Source: Ideonella dechloratans (GTDB lineage Bacteria > Pseudomonadota > Gammaproteobacteria > Burkholderiales > Burkholderiaceae_C). From it: a stretch of DNA of 64,000 nt. Positions 46,746 to 55,537 of this stretch are shown piece after piece. The position numbers and the translations under genes are program-made. Numbering within the stretch: position 1 is the first letter of the stretch; each line of letters begins with the position of its first letter. Location of the stretch: contig NZ_CP088081.1 in NCBI RefSeq assembly GCF_021049305.1, positions 1,364,001 to 1,428,000 of the forward strand, read 5' to 3'. The notes under the pieces were generated by a model that worked only from the letters and a program-made list of their open reading frames with translations, did no database searches and was not told where the DNA came from.

Positions 46746-47176
46746 GGTCTTGTCTCCGTTGGTATGGGTTGGGCTGTGCCGGCACGCAGGCCGGCGCAGC
46801 CCCCCTGGCGCCAGTTCCATGCCATCCCGCGCGGTGCCGCGGAGGGGCCAATTTCGGGGGTAAACCCCCTGGGCCTCGGGGTCGGCGTCGCAGGGCGGGA
46901 CAGCCGGGGCTGGTACAAGCCGTGGGCGGGTGTGTCAGGAAAGCCTTGTCCATCAGGACCCTCCCTGGGGTGACGCGCCAATTCGCGACGTCCCAACGGG
47001 CGGCGCTGGCCCGGCCATCGCCCGCAGGCGCGGCGACTCGGTATAAATCCCGATGACCGTCGCGCAGCCTCGGCTTCGGGAACTCTCGGGCCTCAGTCGC
47101 TTCCCACCCTGTGCCGCCCGGGTGTCAGCGCTGCCGGTGTCCCGCCTTCTGTCCACTGTCCTGCGATTGCTCCGCC
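46746..47176. other. 431-bp divergent intergenic region without a gene
   Basis: Between the porin and Kef-type antiporter starts. No credible coding frame with a ribosome site was seen. It contains GC-rich short inverted repeats (for example GCCGGCACGCAGGCCGGC at about 46776) and one isolated TATAAA at 47042-47047 that could serve as a -10 for the antiporter, though no good -35 precedes it. It must hold both promoters. Confidence 0.6.
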
Positions 47177-48880
47177 ATGCACCCTCACATGCCTCTCATC
47201 GTCACCCTGGCCGCCGCGCTGGGGCTGGCCCTGCTGCTGGGCTACGCCGCCCTGCGTTTGCGGCTGCCGGCCCTGGTGGGGTATCTGATGGCCGGCATGG
47301 CCTTGGGCCCGCACACTCCCGGCTACGTGGCCGACATGGGGTTGGCCTCCCAGCTGGCCGAGATCGGCGTGATGCTGCTGATGTTCGGCGTGGGGCTGCA
47401 TTTCTCGGTGGCCGATCTGATGGCCGTGCGCCGTGTGGCGGTGCCCGGCGCGGTGGTGCAGATGGCGGTGGCCACGGCCATGGGGGCCGGTCTGGCGGTG
47501 TTCTGGGGCTGGTCGCTGGCCGGGGCGCTGGTGTTCGGGCTGGCCTTGTCGGTGGCCAGCACCGTGGTGCTGCTGCGGGCGCTGGAGGCGCGTGGCACGC
47601 TGGAATCGCACGAGGGTCGCATCGCCGTGGGCTGGCTGGTGGTGGAGGACCTGGCCATGGTGCTGGTGCTGGTGCTGCTGCCGGCCCTGGTCGGCTTGGC
47701 CGGCACCGCCGACGCGTCAGCCGAGGCGGCGGACACGCCCTCGCTGACCTGGGCGGTGCTGCGCACGCTGCTGGCGGTGGGGGCCTTCGTGGCGCTGATG
47801 CTGCTGGTGGGGCGCAAGCTGCTGCCGCGTCTGCTGTGGCTGATCTCCCGCACCGGCTCGCGCGAGCTGTTCACGCTGGCGGTCATCGCGGTGGCCCTGG
47901 GCATCGCCTACGGTGCTTCGGCCTTCTTCGGGGTGTCGGTGGCCCTGGGCGCCTTCTTTGCCGGCCTGGTCTTGCGGGAGTCCGAATTCAGCCACCGCGC
48001 GGCCGAGGAATCCCTGCCGTTCCGGGATGCCTTCGCGGTGCTCTTCTTCGTCTCGGTCGGCATGCTGTTCGATCCCAAGGTGCTGCTGGAGCGGCCGCTG
48101 CAGGTGCTGGCCGTCACGGCCATCATCATGCTGGGCAAGTCGGTGGCGGCCATGGGCCTGGTGCTCTTGCTGCGCTACCCGCTGCAGGCCTCGCTGTCGG
48201 TGGCGGCCAGCCTGGCCCAGATCGGCGAGTTCTCTTTCATCCTGGTGGGCCTGGGCGCCAGCCTGCATGTGCTGCCGCCCGAGGCCGAGAGCCTGGTGGT
48301 GGCCGGGGCGCTGTTCTCTATCGCGCTCAACCCCTTGCTGTTCTCGCTGGTCGATCCGCTGCGGCGCGCGGTGCTGGCCCGTTCGGCCTGGGCCCGCTCG
48401 CTGGATGCCCGGCCGGACCCCTTGGCCGAACTGCCGGCCAGCACCGCCGAGCGTTACCTGGCCCGGCATGTGGTGGTGGTGGGCTATGGCGCAGTGGGGG
48501 AGCAGCTGGTGGCGGCATTGGTGGCGCAGGACGTGCCTTGCGTGGTGGTGGAGCAGCGCCGTGAGCGGGTGGAGGCCCTGCGGGCGGCCGGGCTGCAGGC
48601 CGTGGCCGGAGATGCCACCGAGCCCGAGACCCTGGTGCAGGCCCACATCCACCAGGCCCGTCTGCTGGTGGTGACGGTGCCCGACGCCACCGACACCTAT
48701 CCGATGATCCGCACGGCCCACACGCTGCGGCCTGAACTCACGGTGCTGTCCCGGGCGCCCAACGAGTCGGAAGCGGCCCTGCTGGTGGAAGCGGGGGTGA
48801 CCGAGGCTGTGCAGCCGGGCCAGGCCATGGCCCAGGTGCTGCTGCAACGCAGCTTGGCGCAATGGGCCAAGGGGGCTTGA
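47177..48880 (+). CDS. Kef/YbaL-type monovalent cation:proton antiporter with RCK domain
   Basis: 567-residue CPA2-family transporter. About twelve hydrophobic segments in residues 1-395, with family signatures LVGYLMAGMALGPHTPG, IGVMLLMFGVGLHFS, VEDLAMVLVLVLLPALVG and FFVSVGMLFDPK. A cytosolic TrkA-N (RCK) nucleotide-binding domain follows at about 430-545 with VVVVGYGAVGEQLVAAL. The RCK C-terminal extension of KefB is short here, so YbaL-like fits best. An ATG 12 bp downstream is an alternative start. Its stop overlaps the -35 of the following tRNA promoter. Confidence 0.9.
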   Translation: MHPHMPLIVTLAAALGLALLLGYAALRLRLPALVGYLMAGMALGPHTPGYVADMGLASQLAEIGVMLLMFGVGLHFSVADLMAVRRVAVPGAVVQMAVATAMGAGLAVFWGWSLAGALVFGLALSVASTVVLLRALEARGTLESHEGRIAVGWLVVEDLAMVLVLVLLPALVGLAGTADASAEAADTPSLTWAVLRTLLAVGAFVALMLLVGRKLLPRLLWLISRTGSRELFTLAVIAVALGIAYGASAFFGVSVALGAFFAGLVLRESEFSHRAAEESLPFRDAFAVLFFVSVGMLFDPKVLLERPLQVLAVTAIIMLGKSVAAMGLVLLLRYPLQASLSVAASLAQIGEFSFILVGLGASLHVLPPEAESLVVAGALFSIALNPLLFSLVDPLRRAVLARSAWARSLDARPDPLAELPASTAERYLARHVVVVGYGAVGEQLVAALVAQDVPCVVVEQRRERVEALRAAGLQAVAGDATEPETLVQAHIHQARLLVVTVPDATDTYPMIRTAHTLRPELTVLSRAPNESEAALLVEAGVTEAVQPGQAMAQVLLQRSLAQWAKGA

Positions 48881-48906
48881 TCAGTTCCAGAAAAACGTAT
48901 TAGAAT
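48877..48906 (+). promoter_or_regulatory. Candidate promoter for tRNA-Lys(CTT) copy 2
   Basis: TTGATC (48877-48882), 18 bp, TAGAAT (48901-48906), 64 bp before the tRNA. The -35 overlaps the stop codon of the antiporter gene. Moderate match. Confidence 0.5.
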
Positions 48907-48970
48907 AAGCGCTTCAGTTGACTGCAGTGCTTCTTTCTTGAGGTGCACTGGAAGCCACTGAAGCCGAGTG

Positions 48971-49046
48971 GGGCTCTTAGCTCAGTTGGTAGAGCAGCGG
49001 ACTCTTAATCCGTTGGTCGTAGGTTCGAATCCTACAGGGCCCACCA
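48971..49046 (+). tRNA. tRNA-Lys (anticodon CTT), copy 2
   Basis: Identical over all 76 nt to the gene at 30851-30926, with encoded CCA and anticodon loop CTCTTAA. Flanking DNA differs apart from a few A after CCA. Stands alone with its own promoter candidate and terminator. Confidence 0.97.
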
Positions 49047-49056
49047 AAATTCTTCG

Positions 49057-49089
49057 AAAAGGACTCGCCGCAAGGCCAGTCCTTTTTTT
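49057..49089 (+). terminator. Terminator after tRNA-Lys(CTT) copy 2
   Basis: AAAAGGACT pairs with AGTCCTTTT around a 12-base loop and is followed by a run of seven T. Confidence 0.85.
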
Positions 49090-49301
49090 GCGTCCGGATC
49101 GGCCGGGTCTGCCGGATTCGCTCGCTGGGGTGAACCCCGGTCTGGCATGGTTCTGGCTGACCCCCAGGTTCAACCCCTGGCGCGGTGCACCACTTGGTCG
49201 CACACTCCGGGGTTTTGTCCTGGTGGCAGTGTTCGGGCGCATCGGTCCCGGGGACGGGCTGCCAGGCTTTCGGCAACCCGCCGCATTCATGCATTGACCC
49301 G

Positions 49302-51122
49302 ATGACGACCCTGTCTTCCCCCGCCGCATCCACACCGGACGGCCAACGCTGGGCCTGGCTTCCCCGCCAGGGCACCTGGAAGTACCACCTGCTGCTGCTG
49401 TCCCTGGGCGTCTTCGTCCTTGGCCCCCTGGGTGGTGTCACCGCCTCCTACATGAACTTCTCGCTGGGCTTCTTCGTCGGCGGGCAGGTGCTGGCGGGCC
49501 TGCTGGGCTCGGTGGTCACGCTGGGCTACGGCGCCGAGGGCAAGCATGGCGCCAACTTCATCCAGACCTCGGCCGCCTCGGTGGCCGGCCTGAGCGCCAT
49601 GGGCGTGCTGATCCAGGCCATGGTCTGGATGGGCATGCCGCAGCCGCCCGTGTGGCAGCTGATGCTGTACATGCTGTGCATCGGCATGCTGGGCGCCGGC
49701 GTGGGCATGCTCTACACGCCCATCCTGGTGGACAAGCTGCAGCTGCCTTACCCCTCGGGCTTCGCCGTGGCCAACATCCTGCGCGCGCTGACCGACCCGG
49801 TGCTGCTGCGCCGCTCGGTGGCCAAGCTGGGCAGCGGCATCGGCGCCGGTCTGCTGGGCGGCATCGCCGCGGCCAAGCTGCCCTTCATGGCGGCCATCGA
49901 GCTGTCCACCTCCACGCTGGGCGCCGGTCTGCTGGTGGGCGCGCGCATCGGCATCCCGGCCCTGGTGGCCGGCCTGACCGGTTGGGCGCTGATCCCCTAC
50001 TTCATCTCGATCGGCTGGCTGCACGAGGGCGACCCGGCCCGCAAGATCATGTTCCTGATCGCGCTGGGCACCATCATGGGCGCGGCCATCATCGACCTGA
50101 GCCTGATCTTCTGGCAGGCCTGGCAGCGACTGACCGGCCGCACCCCGGCTCCCGCCCAAAGCCAGGAAGCCTGGAAGCGGGTGGACACCCGCCGCGTGTT
50201 CAGCTGGGTGGCCTTCTGGGCGGTGGCGGTGGTCTGCACCGGCCACTTCGTGCTGGGCCAGCCGGTGGGCTACCTGGTGTTCGCGGTGCTGCTGGTCTTC
50301 CTGTTCGCCATGGTCAACGGCATCTCGCAGGGCATCAGCGACTCCAACCCCATCTCCTCGGCCTTCGTGGTGTCGGTGGTGATGATGGCGGCCCTGGGCC
50401 TGAAGGACCCGACCATCGGTCTGATGGCCGGCACGGTGCTGCTGGTGTCGGTCAGCGTGGCCGGCGACATGCAGCAGGACCGCTCTACCGGCGCCCGCCT
50501 GGGCACCAGCCGCACCCTGCAGTTCCGCTACCAGGTGGCGGGCATCGTGGTCGGGGCCATCGTGGCGGTGGGCTTTGCCAAGCTGTTCATGGCTGCCTAC
50601 CCCGTGCTGCTGCTGGACCAGACGGTGATGAAGGCCGGTGAGCAGCCGGCCGAGTGGAGCGCGGCCATGACCTACAAGTTCGTCGGTGTGCTGCGCAGTC
50701 TGACCGACGACAAGCCCTACCAACGCACGGCCATCTGGGTGGGCGTGGGCATCGGCTTCGCGGTGGAGCTGGCGCGCAAGCTGCTCAAGCGCAATGCCGG
50801 CTACCAGCGCTTCGTGGCCTCGGGCAAGGGCGGTTTCGCCACCGACTTCGTGCTGGATTCGGTGCTGCTGCCTTCGCCCTATGCCTGGTCCTTCGGCGGC
50901 TTCGTGAACCTCAACACCTCGGCCTGGTTCGCCATCGGCGGGGTCATCTCCAGCGCGGTCAACTCGTTGCCCAAGGCCAAGCCCCAGCCGGGCGATGCCG
51001 TGGTGCCGGAGGACATGAGCAACACCTCGCTGATCGGAGGCGGCCTGATCGCCGGGGATGCGCTGGCGGCCTTGGGCCTGGGCATCGTGGGCCTGTTGGG
51101 CACCGTGCTGGCGGGAGGCTGA
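49302..51122 (+). CDS. OPT-family oligopeptide/metal-chelate transporter
   Basis: 606-residue membrane protein with about fourteen to sixteen hydrophobic segments, of the bacterial OPT family. Seen: LGPLGGVTASYMNFSLGFFV, KHGANFIQTSAASVAGLSAM, QLPYPSGFAVANILRALTD, GISDSNPISSAFVV and VAGDMQQDRSTGARLG. Family members import oligopeptides or, in some groups, metal-nicotianamine or siderophore-like complexes. The ATG at 49302 lies 255 bp after the tRNA; in-frame codons further upstream have no start with a ribosome site. Stop is 2 bp before the ArsC-like gene. Confidence 0.9.
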   Translation: MTTLSSPAASTPDGQRWAWLPRQGTWKYHLLLLSLGVFVLGPLGGVTASYMNFSLGFFVGGQVLAGLLGSVVTLGYGAEGKHGANFIQTSAASVAGLSAMGVLIQAMVWMGMPQPPVWQLMLYMLCIGMLGAGVGMLYTPILVDKLQLPYPSGFAVANILRALTDPVLLRRSVAKLGSGIGAGLLGGIAAAKLPFMAAIELSTSTLGAGLLVGARIGIPALVAGLTGWALIPYFISIGWLHEGDPARKIMFLIALGTIMGAAIIDLSLIFWQAWQRLTGRTPAPAQSQEAWKRVDTRRVFSWVAFWAVAVVCTGHFVLGQPVGYLVFAVLLVFLFAMVNGISQGISDSNPISSAFVVSVVMMAALGLKDPTIGLMAGTVLLVSVSVAGDMQQDRSTGARLGTSRTLQFRYQVAGIVVGAIVAVGFAKLFMAAYPVLLLDQTVMKAGEQPAEWSAAMTYKFVGVLRSLTDDKPYQRTAIWVGVGIGFAVELARKLLKRNAGYQRFVASGKGGFATDFVLDSVLLPSPYAWSFGGFVNLNTSAWFAIGGVISSAVNSLPKAKPQPGDAVVPEDMSNTSLIGGGLIAGDALAALGLGIVGLLGTVLAGG

Positions 51123-51124
51123 GC

Positions 51125-51481
51125 ATGGCCGACCTGACCCTCTACGGCATTCCCAACTGCGACACCGTCAAGAAGGCCCGCGCCTGGCTGGCCGGGCAGG
51201 GCGCCTCCGTCGTCTTCCATGACTTCAAGAAGCAGGGCGTGCCGGCCGAGCGGCTGGCCGCCTGGGTGCAGGCCCTGGGTTGGCAAGCCCTGGTCAACCG
51301 CCAGGGCACGACCTGGCGCAAGCTTGACCCCGCAGTCCAGGCCGCGGTGGTGGACGCGGCCAGCGCCATGGCCCTGCTGCGCGAGCAGGCCAGCGCGATC
51401 AAGCGACCGGTGGTGGAATGGCCCGATGGCCGCGTGACGGTGGGCTTCGACGCCGCCGACTGGGCCACCCGGCTGGGCTGA
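51125..51481 (+). CDS. ArsC/Spx-family reductase (YffB-like)
   Basis: 118-residue thioredoxin-fold protein. TLYGIPNCDTVKKARAWLAG has a single Cys at residue 12 as in YffB and ArsC, and IKRPVVEWPDG contains the conserved Arg-Pro. YffB-type proteins are thought to be glutathione-dependent reductases rather than arsenate reductases; no ars genes are near. The OPT transporter stop is 2 bp upstream, so they share a transcript. Confidence 0.87.
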   Translation: MADLTLYGIPNCDTVKKARAWLAGQGASVVFHDFKKQGVPAERLAAWVQALGWQALVNRQGTTWRKLDPAVQAAVVDAASAMALLREQASAIKRPVVEWPDGRVTVGFDAADWATRLG

Positions 51482-51514
51482 ACGCTGGCGCGGGCCTCGA
51501 ACCCCTGCAGGGCC

Positions 51515-53020
51515 TCAGCCCAGGTGCAGGGTGAGGGCCAGGCCGGAGCGGGCCCAGGCCTGTTCCTCTTCTTCCAGCAGGTGCACCGTGCGGGGGTGGG
51601 TGTCGGCCCACTCCTGGCGGAAGGCCAGGCGGGCGATGCGCCCCTGGCGCTGCAGGCGCAAGGTCTGCTCGGGCACGTCGGAGCGGGCGTGGCAGGCGAT
51701 GACGGCCAGACGCAGGCACAGCATCTGCCACAGCATCAGTTCGCTGTGGATCAGTTCTTCCATCTTGCGCAAGCCGCCACGCTGGCCCAGCACCAGGTCG
51801 GCCAGCCGACGCTGCTGGCTTTGCGAGAAGCCGGCTGCATCCACATGGCCCAGCAGGTAGGCGCTGTGGCGGTGGTGGTCGTGGTGGGACACCATCTGGC
51901 CGATCTCGTGCAGCTGGGCGGCCCAGCGCAGCTCGATGCGTTCCTCCTCGGCGTCGCGCGGCGCCACCTGGTCGAACAGGTGACAGGCCAGGCGCGCCAC
52001 CCGCAAGGCCTGCTCGAGGTCGGCGCCGAAGCGGTGCTGCAGCGCCTTGACACTGTCCTCGCGCAGGTCGTGGCCGCGCTGGCGTTGGCGGGCCAGCAGC
52101 CGGTCGTGCAGGTCCACGATCACGCCCTGGCGCAGGGCGCCCTTGGCCGGCTGCAGGGCCTCGATCTGGAAGTGCGTGGCCAAGGTGTACAGGATGGCCA
52201 GTCCGCCGGCCAGGATCGGGCGCCGGTCGGGCTTCAGGCCCGGCAGGTCCAGCCGGTCGGCGCTGCCTGCCTCGATGCATTGCTTGATCAGCCAGCGCAG
52301 GCCGTCGGGCGTGATGCTGCCGTCGGTCTGGCCGCTGGCGCGCAGCACGTCGGACACCGCACCGGCGGTGCCGGAGGAGCCCAGCGCATGGTCCCAGCGG
52401 GAGGCGGCAAACGGCGCCAGGGCTTCTTCGAACTCGGCCCCGGCGGCCACCTGGGCGGCGCGAAAGCCTTCGCTGGTGAAGCGACCGTCCGGGAAGTAGC
52501 GCATGGACAGACTGACGCTGCCCACGCGGAAGGACTCGGCCTCGATGGGCTGGCGCTTCTCGCCCAGGATCAGCTCGGTGGACCGCCCGCCGATGTCCAC
52601 CACCAAACGGGGCAGGTTCGAGGGCTGCAGATGGGCCACGCCGGCGTAGATCAGGCGGGCTTCCTCGCGGCCGGAAATGACCTCGATCGGGAAGCCCAGC
52701 GCGGCCTGGGCCTGGTGCAGGAAGGCGTCGCGGTTGCGTGCCTCGCGCAGCGTCTGGGTGGCCACGGCCCGCACCTGCGCCGGATGAAAGCCGCCGAGGT
52801 TGCGGGCGAACTGGCGCAGGCAGGCCAGGCCCCGTTCGGTGGCCTCTTCGGTGAGCATTCCCTCGCTGTCCAGGCCCGCCCCCAGGCGCACGGTTTCCTT
52901 CAGATAGGCATGGCGGCGGTAGCGTCCGTCGCGCAGGTGGCCGATTTCGAGGCGGAAACTGTTCGACCCCATGTCGATGCCTGCAAGCAGGCCCGTGGGG
53001 GAGGGCAAAGCGATGGACAT
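51515..53020 (-). CDS. ppx: Exopolyphosphatase/guanosine pentaphosphate phosphatase (Ppx/GppA)
   Basis: 501-residue ASKHA-fold phosphatase that removes terminal phosphates from polyphosphate or pppGpp. Seen: LAGIDMGSNSFRLEIGHL (phosphate loop 1), VISGREEARLIYAGV, LVVDIGGRSTELILGEKR, and ALGSSGTAGAVSDVL. The C-terminal HD-like half has LHEIGQMVSHHDHHRHSAYL. The start MSIALPSPTGLL is selected; the frame extends upstream without a ribosome site. Convergent with the ArsC-like gene. No ppk in the window. Confidence 0.92.
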   Translation of the reverse strand: MSIALPSPTGLLAGIDMGSNSFRLEIGHLRDGRYRRHAYLKETVRLGAGLDSEGMLTEEATERGLACLRQFARNLGGFHPAQVRAVATQTLREARNRDAFLHQAQAALGFPIEVISGREEARLIYAGVAHLQPSNLPRLVVDIGGRSTELILGEKRQPIEAESFRVGSVSLSMRYFPDGRFTSEGFRAAQVAAGAEFEEALAPFAASRWDHALGSSGTAGAVSDVLRASGQTDGSITPDGLRWLIKQCIEAGSADRLDLPGLKPDRRPILAGGLAILYTLATHFQIEALQPAKGALRQGVIVDLHDRLLARQRQRGHDLREDSVKALQHRFGADLEQALRVARLACHLFDQVAPRDAEEERIELRWAAQLHEIGQMVSHHDHHRHSAYLLGHVDAAGFSQSQQRRLADLVLGQRGGLRKMEELIHSELMLWQMLCLRLAVIACHARSDVPEQTLRLQRQGRIARLAFRQEWADTHPRTVHLLEEEEQAWARSGLALTLHLG

Positions 53021-53145
53021 GGGGCGGGATTGTGCCCCTTGGCGATGACATCTCCGGGCCGGTGGGGCGGTCATTGGGGCGACTTCTAGAATCATTCACA
53101 TCCTTTCCGGCCCCGACCGGCTTCGACATGTCCCAGGAGAACGCC

Positions 53146-54051
53146 ATGCCCGACACCCCGATGCTCGACGACGCCCAGGCCCTGTTGCAGAAGGCCAACG
53201 GAGGTCTGCCCGCGACGCCGACCCGCCGAGAGGTGGTGCAGGCCGGGGTGGGGCTGGGCTTTGCCGCGGCCACCCTGCCGGTGGCGGCCCAGACGGTGAT
53301 CCACACCCCCAGCGAGGGCCTGGTGGCCGGGACGGTGCAGATTCCGGTCGGGGACTTCCAGATGCCGGCCTACCGGGCCATGCCCCAGGGGGGCGGTGCG
53401 CGGCCGGTGGTGCTGGTGATCAGCGAGATCTTCGGCGTGCATGAGCACATCGCCGATGTGGCCCGGCGTTTCGCCCACCAGGGCTATTGCGCCATCGCAC
53501 CGGACCTGTACAAGCGCCAAGGCAATCCCGCGGGCTACACCGACATCGGTGCGCTGATGTCCGAACTGGTGTCCAAGGTGCCGGACGCCCAGGTCATGGG
53601 CGATCTGGATGCCACGGTCGCCTGGGCCAAGGCCCAGGGGCAGGACACGTCACGGCTGGGGGTCACCGGCTTCTGCTGGGGCGGGCGCATCACCTGGCTG
53701 TTTGCGGAACACAGCCCGGCCGTGAAGGCCGGCGTGGCCTGGTATGGCCGCCTGACCGGGCCGACCAACCCGCTGCAACCCCGCCACCCACTGGATCTGG
53801 TGGCCGAGCTGAAGGCGCCGGTGCTGGGTCTGTATGGCGGGCAGGACACCGGCATCCCGCTGGACACGGTGGAGGCAATGAAGAAGGCGTTGGCCGCAGG
53901 CAATGCCGCCGCGCGCGATTCCCGCTTCATCGTCTACCCGGACGCCCCGCATGCCTTCCACGCGGACTACCGGCCCAGTTACCGACAGGCCGATGCCCAG
54001 GATGGCTGGAAGCAGTGCCTGGCCTGGTTCAAGGCCCATGGGGTGGCCTGA
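53146..54051 (+). CDS. Dienelactone hydrolase family protein with exported leader
   Basis: 301-residue alpha/beta hydrolase. Residues about 24-50 are a twin-arginine-like leader (TRREVVQAGVGLGFAAATLP). Catalytic residues: nucleophile Cys in VTGFCWGGRITWLF, Asp in YGGQDTGIP and His in YPDAPHAFHADYRPSY; VVLVISEIFGVHEHIADVAR is the oxyanion region. The ATG at 53146 has AGGAGA 5 bases upstream, better than the ATG at 53128. Family members hydrolyse dienelactones; substrate here unknown. Divergent from ppx with 125 bp between starts. Confidence 0.87.
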   Translation: MPDTPMLDDAQALLQKANGGLPATPTRREVVQAGVGLGFAAATLPVAAQTVIHTPSEGLVAGTVQIPVGDFQMPAYRAMPQGGGARPVVLVISEIFGVHEHIADVARRFAHQGYCAIAPDLYKRQGNPAGYTDIGALMSELVSKVPDAQVMGDLDATVAWAKAQGQDTSRLGVTGFCWGGRITWLFAEHSPAVKAGVAWYGRLTGPTNPLQPRHPLDLVAELKAPVLGLYGGQDTGIPLDTVEAMKKALAAGNAAARDSRFIVYPDAPHAFHADYRPSYRQADAQDGWKQCLAWFKAHGVA

Positions 54052-54095
54052 GGGCGCCAAATGGGCGGCACCGGAGGTGCCGCCCGCGTGGCGGG

Positions 54096-54530
54096 TCAGC
54101 GGACGACCAGCACGGGCAGCGGCGAGTGGGTCAGCACCTTCTGGGTTTCGCTGCCCAGCAGCAGGGCGCTGACGCCACGGCGGCCGTGCGAAGCCATCAC
54201 CACCAGATCGCAGCCCTTGTCCTTGGCCAGATCGCAGATGGCTTCCCAGGGATGGACGGCTTCCACGGTGAAGCCTTCGCAGTCCAGCCCGGCGGCCTTG
54301 GCCGCGTCACTGACGGCCTTCACGCGCGCGGTGGCGATGCGTTCCTGGGCGTCGTAGAACTCCTGCGGCGGCACCGGCTGCATCTCGCTGATGGCGCTGT
54401 AGGGGAAGGGCTCCTTCACGCTGATGGTACTCAGCTTCGCGCCCAGCAGCTTGGCCATCGAGATGGCCGTCTCGACCGCCTTGGCGCTGATGTCCGAACC
54501 GTCGGTGGGGACGAGGATGTGGCTGTACAT
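54096..54530 (-). CDS. Universal stress protein UspA family
   Basis: 144-residue single-domain Usp. N-terminal MYSHILVPTDGSDISAKAVE and the ATP-binding loop MASHGRRGVSALLLGSETQK (G-2x-G-9x-G-S pattern), so it is of the nucleotide-binding type. The start MYSHILVP has AAGGA 7 bases upstream. Monocistronic on the minus strand, converging on the dienelactone hydrolase. Confidence 0.93.
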   Translation of the reverse strand: MYSHILVPTDGSDISAKAVETAISMAKLLGAKLSTISVKEPFPYSAISEMQPVPPQEFYDAQERIATARVKAVSDAAKAAGLDCEGFTVEAVHPWEAICDLAKDKGCDLVVMASHGRRGVSALLLGSETQKVLTHSPLPVLVVR

Positions 54531-54653
54531 GGAGGGATCCTTTCCTTCGTGGGGCATGGATGGGTGGGTCACCCGATGCCTTCAGTGTGTCCCGAAAGCC
54601 GGCCGCGGGCTTGACCAGAATCAAGCAGCATGTGCGACCGGCGTGGCCGGGCC

Positions 54654-55508
54654 TCAGCCGCGGGCCACGGGTCGCGTCGGATCGGCCGACCACTCACTCC
54701 AGGAGCCGGGATAGAGCCGGGCATCGCCCAGCCCCGCCAGCGCCATGGCCAGCAGGTTGTGGCAGGCGGTGACGCCCGAGCCGCACTGGTGGATGACCTG
54801 GCCGGGCAGCAGGCCCAGGGCCAGGAACTCCTGGCGCAGTTCGTCCACCGACTTGAAGCGGCCGTCGGCGCTCAGGTTGTCCTTGAAGAAACGGTTGCGG
54901 GCACCGGGGATGTGGCCGGCCTGTGCATCCAGGGGTTCCACTTCGCCGCGGTAGCGCTCCGGTGCGCGGGCGTCGAGCACCTGCACGCTGTCCAGCGAGG
55001 CCAGCAGGGTGGGCGCATCCACCGTGGGCATGGCTGGCGCCCGGGCGGGGTAGGGGCCGGCGGCCGGTGCCGGGGCGACCCCGGTGTCCAGCGTGCCGCC
55101 GGCTGTCAGCCAGGCGTTCACGCCGCCATCGAGCACCCGCACCTGCGCATGGCCCAGCCAGCGCAGCATCCACCAGGCCCGGGCTGCGTAGGGCCCGCCC
55201 TGGCGGTCGTAGCACACCACCAGGCGCTCGGGCGTCACGCCCCAGGCGCCAGCCCGCTCGGCCAGCATGGCCAGGCTGGGCAGCGGGTGGCGGCCGCCCT
55301 GGATGGGGCCGGCCGCGCTCTTGGGCGCCGACAGGTCACGGTCCAGGTGCAGGTAGCGCGCACCCGGCAGGTGGCCGGCCTGGTAGTCCTGCTCGCCCGC
55401 CGAGGGATTGGCCAGATCGAAACCGCAGTCCAGCAGCAGGGGCGGCTGGGCGCTGTCCAGCAGGGTGCGCAGTTCGGTGGCGGTGATCAGCGGATGGATG
55501 GAGGGCAT
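54654..55508 (-). CDS. sseA: 3-Mercaptopyruvate/thiosulfate sulfurtransferase (two-domain rhodanese)
   Basis: 284-residue protein with two rhodanese domains. Domain 1 (about 10-135) has YDRQGGPYAARAWWMLRWLG and no catalytic Cys in its loop position except in VVCYDRQ; domain 2 (about 160-280) has the active loop HQCGSGVTACHNL with the CGSGVT pattern of mercaptopyruvate sulfurtransferase rather than CRKGVT of rhodanese. It moves sulfane sulfur to a thiol or cyanide. Found 9 kb from the sox block; not part of it. A DMT exporter gene lies 29 bp upstream on the same strand. Confidence 0.9.
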   Translation of the reverse strand: MPSIHPLITATELRTLLDSAQPPLLLDCGFDLANPSAGEQDYQAGHLPGARYLHLDRDLSAPKSAAGPIQGGRHPLPSLAMLAERAGAWGVTPERLVVCYDRQGGPYAARAWWMLRWLGHAQVRVLDGGVNAWLTAGGTLDTGVAPAPAAGPYPARAPAMPTVDAPTLLASLDSVQVLDARAPERYRGEVEPLDAQAGHIPGARNRFFKDNLSADGRFKSVDELRQEFLALGLLPGQVIHQCGSGVTACHNLLAMALAGLGDARLYPGSWSEWSADPTRPVARG

Positions 55509-55537
55509 GGGGGCTCCTTCGGGCAGGACGGGCGAGA

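Noticed and set aside
46746..47176. Small gene or structured RNA in the porin-antiporter gap
   Set aside because: No start with a ribosome site leads to a convincing protein, and no known RNA family could be recognised by eye.
30927..49046. Integrative element with integrase or transposase
   Set aside because: No recombinase or IS gene was found inside or beside the tRNA-bracketed block; only the direct tRNA copies support an island.
48982..49335. Minus-strand frame with the same VGFEPTTNGLRVRCSTN ending
   Set aside because: Antisense to the second tRNA-Lys(CTT) copy; same artefact.
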